From Xiphophorus maculatus (Eukaryota; Chordata; Actinopteri; Cyprinodontiformes; Poeciliidae): 64,000 bases of DNA. Shown one piece after another: positions 25,489 through 37,309 of this stretch. Position numbers and translations under genes: made by a program. Under the pieces are notes generated by a model. It was not told where the DNA came from, searched no databases, and worked only from the letters and a program-made list of their open reading frames with translations. The stretch covers positions 18,336,312-18,400,311 of the forward strand of contig NC_036459.1 in the NCBI RefSeq assembly GCF_002775205.1, given 5' to 3'. The stretch's first letter is position 1; every line of letters starts with the position of its first letter.

Positions 25489-25761
25489 GTGGCCCGGAAG
25501 GCTCAACAAACTGCAAATGCCCCAACACAATAACAAAAAGCGACAAAGGAAGTTATGCTAAAACTGAAGTTTTACATTTCAATTTAGCACAAATTCCACT
25601 TGAGCTTTAACTTCCACTTTAGCTCAAATTATGTTTTAGCATAACTTCCACTTAAACTTAATTTCTGTTCTACTACAAAATCTGTATTAACATAACTTCC
25701 ATTGTTGCATAACTTCCGTTGTGTCTCTTATTGTTGCATTTTTCTGACCTTTCTAGGCCAC
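25489..25761. mobile_element. MITE-like element with terminal inverted repeats
   Basis: The left end GTGGCCCGGAAGGCTCAA and the right end, read on the other strand as GTGGCCTAGAAAGGTCAGAA, form inverted repeats that continue with changes for about 55 bp to GGAAGTTATGC. The interior repeats ATAACTTCCA-type phrases several times and has no reading frame. The length of about 270 bp suits a non-autonomous DNA transposon; the superfamily is not identified. Confidence 0.7.
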
Positions 25762-28603
25762 TGTACCCAATCACAGCATGAGGTCAGGATTTTAGAGCTC
25801 TTTAAAGAACACACCTGCAGGGTTTTTGGTTTATAATTTCACTTGAACATTTTCTCAGTATTGATATAACTAGCAGGCTTTTCACTCTGTTTCCGTTGCT
25901 GTATTTCAGCTCCCAGCTCTGCTGACTTCATATTTGTGGAGCGTGACTCAAACAGCATGTTGGACCATGTGAAACCACAGCTTTGTGCCCTTTTGTCGGG
26001 TTGCCACGAGCCGTCCGGGGGCCGGCGCTTTGTAGGACCTTTCCTCTGTGAAGAAACTTTTCAAAAAGCTGCGGCGGTCTCAGCAGACCTCTCCTCCTGT
26101 TCTCCCGAGAGTTAAGAATAGAAATGACAGGATCTTACTGCAGATAAAAGTAAGATGTTTATGGACTCTGAACACATTTATTAACCTCTTGAATTATGCT
26201 GACTAAGCCTTACTGCACGGGACGACGGCATGAAGGAGGTCACTGCTGTTCGTGAGGGACAAGAACAATCAAAACGATTTCCGAGCTAATGAACTGTGAG
26301 ATGAGTCACTTATACTCACATTTAGGGAATGACATTTCAGAGAGAAGTCCTGCGTCTTGTTCAAGCTTTAAGTTTGGTCGGGTTCACAGTTTGTCAACCT
26401 AATGCAGGTCTGAGCTCCTCTCTGTCCTCCTTACGGCACAAAGCTGCACATTTGTTCAAAGACGACACAAATCATGCATGAATGGTATTTAGACAGTATT
26501 CATATGAAACAAGTCATGTTTAGATAGATAGACTGTCTGTCTGTACATCACATTGAATGTTGTTCTTGTTAACATGGACACATGTGGAAGTCATACGTTG
26601 TTTTTGGTTGTTGTTTTTCTAAGGGATTTCTTCTTTTGTCCATGAAGCCAACACTTAACCTCGATTCTAATTATTTAAATACAGAGTCGCTGAAGCCAAA
26701 GTCAGATTTTTACAGCTAAAGGAAACAATTAAAAACATTTTAAAGGGCTTAAACGTCTGGGCAGAACACGGAATATAGCAAACTGGGGGAGGATTCCTGC
26801 ATGACAGGAACCAAGCAGCACCACAGCGACCCCTTAAGGTGCCATGAAGAAGTGCAGCTCTGCTTCAGAGAAGGACACGGTGTGATTTACTGCAGAACGT
26901 TGTTCTGGTAAGCACGTGCCTTTTCCAACCCAGAGTGAATTTCGACCTGACTGGATATATCCACCACAGATGTCTGCGCGGCCGACGGTAATAGGAGGCT
27001 GGACGTTTGCTGACGGTCTCCAGGGAAATCAGATCCTTCACCGTTTTTCTCATCAGCTCCAGCTGCCCTTGAGCAAGGCTCCTAATCAGTGACTGGATGA
27101 TATTAAAATGCCTGGCTAAGTAAATCGGGTCTAGATGTATGGTGTCAATGTATGGCTTGTCCCACTTTGTTGATCTAACCTTGATTTCACTCCTAAAGCT
27201 CATGTTTATGCGCCCGGACATAATGGTCTGTACAGATAATGGGTATGAATATGCCAATATTTGGAACATTTCAATAAAGCTTCTGGAGCAGATGTAAATT
27301 AACCATTTTTAAAAAATAATAAAATCATCGGGTTTAAGCTGTTGGAATGCACTGATCACAGTTCTGGAGCCAATTTCTGACCTTTTGACCTGATGGAGCT
27401 GCTTAAAGCAGATCCTGCCTCATCAGCAGGCGAATGATGAATGGCGGAGGTCGAAGGTTATCATTGGGTCGGAGCCGTCCTCTCAGGTAATGAACGGTAT
27501 ACTGAGATAGAATCCACAGTGAAGTGAGCTAGATCATCATCAGTCAGAATAATCCAAAATTTTCAGAAGATGTGACCGGTTTCAGATAGAATGGTTGGCA
27601 GCAGACGGGGTCTCTGGGTTTTCTCCAGCCTACCTCTTGTTTTAGGCGCGGTCATGTGAAAAAGAGCTCATGCACTATAAATAAACAAATACAAAAATGA
27701 AACTGAAGCAAATATCTGTTAAATCTTTCATCAGGAGGACATGATGAGAACATCTTTACTCAGCATTTCAAAGAAGTTTGTTGGTTTGGTTCTTCTGCCT
27801 GTTGAAGTGAGTCAACACTATGGAGAGAACCAAAGATCTGACTGAAAGAGGATGAGCTTATGAGTTTCAACCACTGTCTGGAAAATACTCTACAGATACA
27901 GGACGTCCCAAACAAGATAGAGAGGGACTGAAGATGTAACATCACAGAAGGTGTGCAAGGAGGAGACGTTTGCTCATGAAAGGCCAGACTGAAGCTGACC
28001 AGAGAGAAGGTAGATCAAAGGTCACCAACTGCATTCCTCAACAGTTACTGACCAGGAACATTTAGATCCAGCCCGCTCCAACAACACCTGGGTCAAATGG
28101 AAGGATTTCCTCCCCACATCGCTAAGGTCTACAGAGGCCTGGAAACAAAACTTCTATTTGGTGGAGGCGCGTTGGAGCAGGGATGTATATAAAAGAAAAC
28201 TTTTGGGGAGTTGGAGACCGCTGAGGTAGACAAAGACCTGGATGTGTGGGAGAAAATGTGCTAGAGTCTAAAGCTGACTTATTTAGACATTAGAACAGAG
28301 GACATGTTTGCATAAAATGAATTCCAACCAAGAAGATGGTAGATGGACACCAGAGTGGAATAACGGCCATTTAAACCAAAGGGTGTAAGACTAACTGTTA
28401 GGGTTCAGGTGTCCAAACTTCAAACAAGGTTCATTTGTTTTAGTTGACATTAAGTAGGGGAACACCAATAAACTGACCTGCTGATAAACTGGCCCAGATT
28501 TCCTTCATTTGGATCTCGGCGATCGGCTGATACTTAAACGAGAAACCGACCTTATCCATTGATTTTATCTACCGATCTGATCTACCTCTGCAAGCGTCAA
28601 AGT

Positions 28604-29037
28604 CATAGCTTCATTCCCACTGACCATGTAACTTTGTGATGTTAAATTTTCCAGAAAATCAACTTAATGGAAACATGGCAATCTAAAAGAAAACAAATCT
28701 TGTTTATCTGACAGATTGGCTGCTAGGATAAGTTGTTTTGTTTGTCATATCAACAGTGGTTTATTTCACAAAACTTCAATGGGAACACTTTTATCACATC
28801 ACAGAGTCACATGATCAACAACTAGAAGTTGCTTCCGGAGCAAACCACAAAGAAGAAGGCAACAGGAAGTAGTTGGAGGATCATGTTTTTTTTTACTTAA
28901 TGTATGAACAGAGTTATGAGTTTAATTGCATTTCTCATTGAATGGAAACACCACAGTTGTGAAATTGTGGGAGTTTTTTTACATTAACAAAATACTGACA
29001 AATTTTTGCACACATTTGTAATAGAAACGCGGCTATA
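28604..29037 (+). mobile_element. Dispersed repeat family C (TIR-bearing), copy 1
   Basis: The left end CATAGCTTCATTCCCACTG and the right end, read on the other strand as CTATAGCCGCGTTTCTATTA, form short inverted repeats. Inside are AATGGGAACACTTTTATCAC and GAATGGAAACACCACAGTTG, shared with the copy at 15.2-15.8 kb. There is no coding frame. The three consecutive hairpins at 29,057 begin 20 bp after its end. Confidence 0.6.
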
Positions 29038-29056
29038 GCCTCCTTCTTTTCTGCCG

Positions 29057-29159
29057 AGAAGGCCTGACTGAAAAGTCAGGCCTTCTGCCTGGTAGGCATG
29101 GCCACTAGGCCATGCCTACATGTGTGCAGTTAGCAACAGTTACGCCACTGTTGCTAACT
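29057..29159. repeat. Three consecutive perfect hairpins
   Basis: Hairpin 1: AGAAGGCCTGACT, loop GAAA, AGTCAGGCCTTCT (29,057-29,086). Hairpin 2: GTAGGCATGGCC, loop ACTA, GGCCATGCCTAC (29,092-29,119). Hairpin 3: AGTTAGCAACAGT, loop TACGCC, ACTGTTGCTAACT (29,128-29,159). The arms of 12-13 bp have no mismatch and the three hairpins are unrelated in sequence. They lie just outside the end of a family C element. Confidence 0.95.
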
Positions 29160-29279
29160 TTTAACATTTTTTGCTAGATTTTGGGACCTTCCATACAAAA
29201 AAATTGGTATTGACCAAGATCAGAACATGCAAGTCAGACCTTTAAAAATTGGTGATTAGCCCAAAACCTGCAATCCATG

Positions 29280-29395
29280 TACTTCTAATATTAAGTCCCT
29301 TTTCTCCCAGAGATTACTTAAAAAGTCTGAATTTGTGAACATTTCCTTTAAAATTTAAATGGGGTGTCCTAATTTTTTCACACGGATGTACATTG
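29280..29395 (+). mobile_element. Tc1-like element terminal remnant
   Basis: The end GGGGTGTCCTAATTTTTTCA followed by CACGGATGTAC matches the typical 3' end of fish Tc1 elements (GGGGTGTACTAACTTTTTCA-type). The preceding bases look like non-coding terminal sequence. No transposase remains here. Confidence 0.6.
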
Positions 29396-29579
29396 CTCAG
29401 TAACCCTGTAACAGCTTAATAGATCACATCATTGACTCTTGGGTGCTGCTCTATAGGCCCGTCTTTTGCCACCAGCTCAGTCCGCTGTTCCAGTTCCTAT
29501 CTGTCCTGTCAGAGATGAGCAAATGTCAGGGAAAAAAACCCCGTCCTGTAATCCTCCCCTCACACTGAAGACACAGTAA

Positions 29580-29945
29580 TCCCTCCAGCCGTGGATGTTC
29601 AGGTTCAGCTGCCGCGCCTGCTGCCGCAGCTCAGCCGTGCAAGTGTGACAAAGCCCCCCCAGATTGGAGGACAGCTCTCTGGACTATCACCGGAGAGGAG
29701 AGGTCAAAGTAAATTGGCTCACCGGGGAGCCCGGTCCACCCCGCAGGCGTCCGCCCACTCGTCCCAGCGATGAATCCGAGTTCCCACAGGTCGCCCGCTT
29801 AGCTCCAAGATGGACGGCGGCGTTTCGCAAATGGAGCGGGAAGGAAAACGAGGTGATCCTCTCAATGTCACCAGAGTCTCACATGGCAGGGTGTTCACAG
29901 GCAGCAAGTTTGTTCATTTTGGTGGTCCTACATGGCGCCGAGGTT
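29580..29945. other. GC-rich island in the gene-poor interval
   Basis: GC content and CpG number rise sharply here (for example CGCCCACTCGTCCCAGCGAT and GATGGACGGCGGCGTTTCGC), bordered by AT-rich DNA. Short open frames exist in both directions but none resembles a known protein. It may be a promoter of a non-coding transcript, an exon I do not recognise, or a conserved element. Confidence 0.35.
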
Positions 29946-30299
29946 TAAGCTGGGTTTGAGGCTTGTCACAAGTCAAGGTGTTGCACCTGTAGCAGCGTCT
30001 TTCACTTTGCAGCTTCTTCAAACGCAGCTAACGTCTTATCAGGAAAAAAAGGTTGAATTGACCGGGAACATTGTGTTTGGAGTTTGCACATCGTTTGTTA
30101 GGTGTGATCTACAAAACATGTTCAGGAATAGGCAAATTTTCCATAAATAACTTGGGGTTAGGTCTCACCGAAACAATCTGCCAACAGGTGAATCTGTGAA
30201 AGTTAGCTCTGTGAACAGGAGGAGGTTCACTGTACAAATAAAACAAAACATCAACTACAAGAATAAATGTAAAATAACCTTTTAAAAACTTACTGCGGC

Positions 30300-30545
30300 T
30301 GCAGCTTCCAAGCTTCCGCCTCATAGAGCAGCCTGACACTCCCCCACTCAGCTCCTTCAGACTAGCAGCAGCAATTAGCAAACACCTGCTGGAACTGCGC
30401 ATCAGCTGAGCTCGTTACACATCGCTGATGAAAACGCTGTTAAAGGGTTAATAGAGGAGCCAAGTTATGATGACTTCATGAAGGCGGAGCTTCAGAAAGA
30501 GCACGAGTTTTTAAAGAGACAGAGGCCCAATTTCAAGGCTTTAAG
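30300..30545 (+). mobile_element. Dispersed repeat family A, copy 3
   Basis: Contains CTTCAGACTAGCAGCAGCAA, TTAGCAAACACCTGCTGG, TTAAAGGGTTAATAGAGG, AAGGCGGAGCTTCAGAAAG and CCCAATTTCAAGGCTTTAA in the family order. Confidence 0.75.
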
Positions 30546-30859
30546 TATCGAAGTCAAATTTCTTTTAAGCCGTAAAAGAAATAGCTAAAATTTTTCCTTT
30601 AACTACATTAAATCAAAATTTTAATATACTTAAAATAAATTGTTGGTTTTCTTGTGTGACCATGTACTAATAAAATATATCAAATTATTTCAGCGCTTTT
30701 TACTCATCTTTAGCAGGAAAACCATAGCCAGCTCTGTACCTCTGCTTCCTCCTGTCACTGCATGTTCTCTCCTCCGTCCACGGCTGAAGAGTTTACCAGA
30801 TTACTTTAAACACACGTGACTCACGCTGCACTTTTCAAGGTTAGCTGAAATGGCGGCTG

Positions 30860-31050
30860 GGGTGTATTAATGAGCCTGTGACTTCAGGGGAGGTAATAAA
30901 AAGAAAAGCAGCTCTGCTCCTGTACCCTGGGACATTGTCCAGCGGTTGTTATGTTAATCATTCGGGCCTAATTAATATCATGCATATTATTAGGAAAATG
31001 AAGATCCAAATGCCACCACGTGTTAATTGCCATAGAATATTTTTTTTTCT
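30860..31050. other. Candidate conserved non-coding element
   Basis: A repeat-free segment dense in homeodomain-type motifs, including TATTAATGAGCC, TTATGTTAATCATTCGGG, CCTAATTAATATCATGCAT and CACGTGTTAATTGCC. It has no coding frame, and its sequence complexity is higher than that of the surrounding simple AT-rich DNA. It resembles developmental enhancers in gene deserts. This is inference only. Confidence 0.3.
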
Positions 31051-31303
31051 TAGTGAATGTTAAGAGTTTGCCCTCACTAACTTACCTAAAGCCTTCGTTA
31101 GAAAAGGAGTATCTCACGGTTTTTTTTTTAAGTTTTCAGGGGCAGCAGAGAGAAACACACACTTTTTTTTTTTAAATCACATTTTAGATTGATTGTAGTT
31201 AAGGATTTTACAGGTTGACTGTCTCAGTAAACCTGCGCTCAACGCAGGATGTTTGGTGGTATCAAGAAGATCTACAGTGCATCAGTGTGTGGGCGTGGGT
31301 GGG

Positions 31304-31305
<2 letters not shown>

Positions 31306-31348
<43 letters not shown>
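31306..31348. repeat. (TG)n microsatellite
   Basis: An uninterrupted run of about 21 TG dinucleotides in the gene-poor interval. Confidence 0.97.
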
Positions 31349-31351
<3 letters not shown>

Positions 31352-31799
31352 GAGGGGATTTCCTGATGTAATCTCCCCTTCTTTCATTTCTAATAAACCT
31401 CATTCAGCATGCCACAAATCCCTCCACTTACTTTTGCTATTGAGACAACGTGGGAAAAGGAAAAGCTCACTTACCTCTCCACCTCCTCGCCATCAGCAAA
31501 AGGCCACACATACGACTGTAAAACCAACAAAACATCCAAATATTTATGTTTTCTTCACTTGATTTGTATGAATGTTAAAGCTGATGTTAAAGCTAGGTAA
31601 TATCCTCTAAAACCAAACACTCCCTGACAGATTCTGATGTAATCAAAATTGCCATTAAATATAATTATACATTTACAGCATTTCTGAAAAACTTTCTTTC
31701 ATTTATTTTTTTTTAACTTGAGTTGAGTTCTGCCATAACGCTGAAACACCGGGGCCAAACGGTCGAGTCCAAGTTGCATAAATTTGTCGTCATTTCAGG

Positions 31800-31970
31800 A
31801 TGATCTTTGCCAACTTTCAACGGCTCCTTAATTAATCCTCAACTAGCAGACATAATTAATTGATTTACATGCGCACCCCCCACAGCAGTCTCCAGCAGGG
31901 CCTTCCTGCTGGGAAAGTTAATTGTCAGGTTGGACCGTTCGCCTCCAGAGACTTTGTGCTGTGAATTACA
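31800..31970. other. Candidate conserved non-coding element
   Basis: Contains CTCCTTAATTAATCCTC, GACATAATTAATTGATTTAC, CAGGGCCTTCCTGCTGGG and GTTAATTGTCAGG, with no repeat or coding frame. It is read as a possible enhancer on composition alone. Confidence 0.3.
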
Positions 31971-33269
31971 ATGAGTTGAACTCTTTTTCTCCTTTCACTG
32001 TTGCCTGTTAATAATCAAATTACACTTTAAAAAAAAAACCAAAAAAACAGATGCTATAAGTCAGTTTTAAATCAGTCCTAAATAGATAGTTCAGATATTT
32101 TTAATTGGGGTTTTTGTGGAGCGGTTATGAGGAGTCAGTATCTTATTTACAGTGGAAAAAAACGAAGTCACATCTTTACATCTGAATTTAAAAAAAAAAA
32201 CAATACAGAAAAAACTACTAAAACTTTAACATTTTCTAAAATAGGAATAGTTGTCATCTCGCTTGGGAAGTTGTCTGTTTGATTTCAGCTTCCTCTGCCT
32301 CAAAATGCTGATGTGCCCCTGGGCAAGACAGTTAACCTGGTCACATTTGCAAGCGTGACTGGGTGAATGTGTTTCTCCGAGTGTTGGAAAAAACATTTTT
32401 TAAATGTGAGCAACATCATTGCTATTCTGCTTCAGTCTTTTAAATCAGCTAGCTTGATTAGCATTACTTTACAAGCTAGCCAAATTATTCCCAGACATTG
32501 CTGTGACCATAATCCAATTGTAGCGCGGAAGTGAAAATGTTTTGCTAATGAAATGATTATTATTAATCTTTGCTGTTGTTAATTCAAATGAGTTTAAATG
32601 ATTTATTTCAAGAACAGCATGTTTTCTATTGCTGTTGAGAGAACTGAATGCCCTGCTGTACGGCAATGTTTTCTTTGTTACACATTTTAATGATTGGCCT
32701 TTTTTATTTAGTAGATTTTGTCCAATAAAACATGTCAGATATGATGTCAGGTGATAAAACGAGTACCAGGTTGCCCTTCTCGATCTACACTCTTGTCCTC
32801 ATGAAACTAAATTTGACTTTTTCCCCCCAGGCTAAGCAGTCGGTGAGTGGACCGAGTGTATTTCCTTCTCCCAGCATTCCCCCTGAGTCCTGGAGACGGG
32901 ACAGAAAAGCGAATATCACAGCCAAGGCGCGCCGCGTCATCCTACAGCCTTTTTGTCTCTAGTTTATTTTGCTGCTTTATTTCAAGCCGTGGTCACCTCA
33001 AAGTCATCTGAGACCTTGAGAAAGAACATAGCCTACATGCGTTTTGGGGGTTTTTTTCTGTCAAAATGTAGAATTTTTTTCCCCCAGAAGAACGGATTAC
33101 GCAGACACTTTCTTCTTTATTAAAGACAGCTTTACTTTTCGCATCACTTTGAAAAGCTAAATAATTTAAGTGGCTCATTATCAGCTCCAAGCCTGGGAAG
33201 AACAGACACCTCAGACTGCACCAAGGCAGCTGGGTGTCTCCGCTTTTCACCGTCTTCTCAGCACAATAG

Positions 33270-33570
33270 CTAAATTTGACTTTCTACTAATTAATGAGAT
33301 GAGTTCATTACTGCTCTCGAGGTTAATGTGTTGTCCTACAGCAGATTAGTGAAGGGATTCTGGTGCTGCCGGAGCATCCTAATTAAATCACAGTGGGTGC
33401 TACCTGCTTGAATAGATGAAAATAATGAAAGTCGTCACTCTTCTCAGCAGCAACTTGATTACCGTGTCCTATCTCTGCTCATAAAAGGCTCTACAGTCAC
33501 CTGCAACAGAACACAGTGAAATTAATTCAATTACACCAAGCAATAAAAGACTGAAAGCGGTTTATTTGGA
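33270..33570. other. Candidate conserved non-coding element
   Basis: A repeat-free stretch with ACTAATTAATGAGATGAG, GCATCCTAATTAAATCAC, CAACTTGATTACCGTG and GTGAAATTAATTCAATTAC. There are several TAATTA cores and no coding frame. Function is inferred from motif density only. Confidence 0.3.
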
Positions 33571-34827
33571 AGTTTGATTTGGATGCGCTTGGTCCTGATC
33601 ATAGAAATTGGTGGGCCAAAAGTGCCATCTAAAGGACAGCAGTGGTAGAGCAGCCATACAGTATCACAGTTACAAGTTTCTGCTAAAATACTGTGAGTTG
33701 AATAAAAGTTCTACTGAACACCTTCATTAGTTGTGTTAGTTGCTGTAAATGGATGTCATTTTGCGTGTATGGAGATAGATCAGGGCCATAAAGTTCGATT
33801 TCTTTCAGTTGGAATTTGGAGAGGTAAATTAGGCTTGATATTTAACATTTTTTCACTTCTCATTTTGAATATAATTTGGATATTTCTGTTACCAGAAGAT
33901 AAATCTGCCTCAAAATCTCATCTGACCAAAATTGAGGGGCAATTTGGCTCCAATGTGTAGAGCACATTAGCATCTTTTAGCTGACTATTTTAATAACACA
34001 CATTTTAGTTTAGAATTTATTATATTTAATTAAACATTTTTTGTGGTAAAGCTGTTTCCATTGCTAAGAAATAAGTCTGAGTTGTTTTGGAACTTATAAT
34101 TGCAAAACAACACATTAAAACCGGTCTATTTTATAAAATATTAGTTTTTACAGTTTTATTCCCATTAAAGAATTTTTCATTCTTTTTATTTTACTTGTTT
34201 TATTATTAATTTTATTGAATGTTTTCATTTTGATTCAGCTTAAAATTATCATTCAGCTTCACAAGATCCTTCAACTTGACGGACAGGATTAGCATCTACT
34301 AGGAAAATAGAGAAACATCACATTACTTTACTCACTTTAAGACTACTTTCCATTTTATGCACTTTTGTGTTTTTATTATTAGCTAAATTTACTAAAAAAA
34401 TGTTATCGACATTGCCAACTCCCTCAAATGTACAGGCTGCTTTAACGAGTTTTAGCTAACTACTTTTTTATGATATGTTTCAGCTTCTACTGATTTATCT
34501 TCAAAAAGAGTGTAATTGTTTTGTCTGACTGAGTGGAGAGATTTCAAATATTTCCGTTACTAAGACATTAAGTAGAAGCAAGTTGCTCTGGTATTTGTAG
34601 TGTTAGCATCTTTAATAACTTGGAGATCACCTCTGTTAGCTTGTTTCATTTTATTTAAAAATGCCATTCTGTTTTTTAGCAGAGCCTACTGACTATTACA
34701 CTCATTTATGACACTGTTATGTACGGTACTTGTATTTGAATGATTCACACTTTAATATATTTTAGTTCCGAACATTAAACTGTTTGACCTTTTTATTTTT
34801 ATTGATTTGCAAACAGTTTTTATTCCC

Positions 34828-34863
34828 ATGCTAGCATGCTGACTGAGAGCAGCATGCTAGCAT
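34828..34863. repeat. Perfect hairpin
   Basis: Arms ATGCTAGCATGCTG (34,828-34,841) and CAGCATGCTAGCAT (34,850-34,863) around an 8-base loop; each arm also contains the small palindrome GCTAGC. Confidence 0.9.
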
Positions 34864-36629
34864 AGCATGTTCTATGCTACATGTTAGCATTGCTTCATTT
34901 TAGTTTGTGTGTTAGTTAGGAACAATTTTCACCTTCCATGAAGGACTGTTCCTTTTGCTCCTGACCTCAGCATGTTTTAGGTGAATCCTGGCTACACCAA
35001 ACAGCTTCAGCCATCAGCCATCTTACACATCCAGCCTTGTTTTTGCATGTCGAATTTCATCAAATGTATTTGGCAGCTATTATTTGTTTACATGCCCAAT
35101 TCCATTAGTAATGCTATTGTTCAGTGTGATTTCTTCATTTAGCCTGCCTGGGTGTACAAATCCAAATATCATTTTTGTCTTTAGTCTTCTTGCCTTTGCC
35201 TCGCATTAATCCTCCCCGTCTCAAAGCTGTCCTCATCATTTTCTTGGTGATGATTCCAAAATTATCCTAATTCCACCCACCCGCTTTGATGCTCAAGCCT
35301 ACGCTCGTCCTCGGCTTTTGTGGTATTAAGTGGATCGTATTAAGAGTAAAATATTACACTTTGGTACAAAAAAACAACGCAGAGTGACTTTGTTATTACG
35401 AGGCAGAGGCTGTTGTGTTTGAGACAAGAAGTATGAAGAAAAATCGGAGGATTTTGGGGCCAACTCCAAACTTTTTCCCTTCTATAATCTCTGACAAGGG
35501 ACACCAGAGTCACTGAATGCTAAAACCAAATAAAGTTGTCAGTAATGTCCTTTTACAGAAGGCGCACGGATGTGAACAAAGCTTAGTGTATTGAGGAACA
35601 TTTCCCATCATAATTACTGTTTAGTTAAAAACTCATCTTGTTTGGGATTAGATCCACTCACTCAAGCTTGACTGACGCAACAGGCACGTCTCCCTCTTGC
35701 TGTTGACTTTGAGTTCCCAAGTCTTCAAACCACAAGAAACTTTTTCACTGTTGCTGTAACAGTTCTGTTGTGATTGTAACGGTGTTAGAATCACAATGAT
35801 TGTAACACTGTTATGCACATAAGAACCTGATAATAAAGTCTGCAATTTCTGCCTCCACAAATCCTTTATGTTGAGATAAAGCCGTAAGAAGTCCCGTTTA
35901 CAAATTATAGTCCTGAGTCAAAGTAAATCCATAATAAAATTCACAGTATAATGTCTTTATGAGCTGCAGAGTCTTCCAATTTACTACTATTCTAATTTGT
36001 ACTACTATTTTACATTTGGAATAAAGAATGCTTTTATTAAGTTTGTTAGTTTCCAAACTTAAAAACAAATTCTGCAACCTCTTAAGTTTTAAAATGGCAG
36101 CTTGTGGGTAATGTCAAGGTAGTTACATAAACTCCTTCTAGAAAATCTAAGACAGGAAGCAGAAACACAATGATAAGACAAAGAAACATAAAACCCACGT
36201 TTAATTCAAATTTAATCAAAATCTGTTAATAGTGAGAACAGACAGATTTATTTTACAGATGATCTGTGTTGAGGTTGTTGAGGCAACCAGAACCACTGGA
36301 AGGTCTCTGTCTGAAACCAGATGTTGACATAAGCTCTATAAAAGAGTCTTTTTTTCCCTTTCAGTTTCAAGACATTAAGTTAGCAACAACTTCTCTGGTC
36401 TTAGGTCGGTCAGGTTTCGCTAAAGATTTGTAAGTTCAATAGGCGATTATCTAAAGAAATGAGCCAAGATATCAGGAAGAGAACTGCAGACTCCAACCAG
36501 TCACTCAAACTGGTAACACTTTCATTATCCACAGTGAGCAAGTCATGCATCACTGTGGTCTTAAAGGCTGCTGAGGGAAGAAGAAGCCATTACTTCAAAA
36601 GCAACATGAAAACAGATTACAGTTTGTAA

Positions 36630-37160
36630 TGGTGCCTTCACAACAGCCATGTTTAGTCTGCTTTGATCAAACTCTAGTTCGTTTGCCTAGAAAGTCGTGT
36701 TCATTCAAACTGGTCTGCCTACAAACCTCAGTCTGTGTTCAGCTGGTTCAGTTTGAACGCACATGTGAACGCCATGTGGACCAGAGACCTCTCTAAAAGC
36801 AGGAAGCGGACTACAGCGCAGGGCATTGTGGGTAAACAAAACCAAAGCAAACATTCAAGTTTAACTCTAGCGGGAGAAATGGCTCATGGTCTCCTAGCAA
36901 CGAGAAAAGAGAAATCTGACGCCACTCTGTTTTAGTTTCCATGTTGTGAAGATGGAAGTTGCGTTCAGTGTCTTTTTCAGGTGTTTCCTTCAGTAGTTCT
37001 TGGTGCGGCGCCATCACAAGCAAAGAGGTAAACAGGTTTTCCAAAGGGTTTGGTTGGTTTGACACAGTGCAGTGTGAACATGAACCGCAGCAACTGAAAA
37101 TATAACAAATGTTGCAATTTTGGTTCCCAAATCGAACTATCAGATGGGAAAACACCATGA
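36630..37160. mobile_element. Possible non-autonomous DNA transposon
   Basis: The segment has GTTTGATTTGG-like wording near both edges: TTTGATCAAACTCTAGTTCG on the left, and GGTTCCCAAATCGAAC on the right as its loose inverse. Inside are TTGAACGCACATGTGAACGCC and GCATTGTGGGTAAAC, which look like parts of common teleost MITEs. The ends are not certain. Confidence 0.3.
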
Positions 37161-37309
37161 AAAGAAATTGCTTGGCCATAGAGACCATTTTTAAATTTAG
37201 AGGAAGTGATGTAAGGCTGTTTTTCTTCACTCATGAGGAATGAACATTATTCTGATGTTGAAGCAACTAGGAAATTGAAGCTTAGGCTGAAATGGATCTT
37301 ACAGCAACC

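Larger units (their letters stand above)
22000..28600. other. Gene-poor interval, third part
   Basis: Apart from family A copy 2 and the TIR element at 25.5 kb, no gene is recognised. A 134-codon minus-strand frame at 26,865-27,269 has a protein-like mixture of residues but no motif that I can name. A (TCCC)n tract lies at about 24,508-24,530. The stretch around 25,880-26,110 is GC-rich and free of repeats. Confidence 0.4.

Noticed and set aside
29057-29159. microRNA precursors
   Set aside because: Stems of 12-13 bp with 4-6 base loops are too short for Drosha/Dicer precursors of about 30 bp or more.
31215-31562. 115-codon ORF with Val-Cys run
   Set aside because: Artefact of the (TG)n microsatellite; no homologous flanks.
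32830-32845. Possible micro-exon (CAG|GCTAAGCAGTCG|GTGAGT)
   Set aside because: It has both splice signals, but no neighbouring exon, frame or gene supports it.
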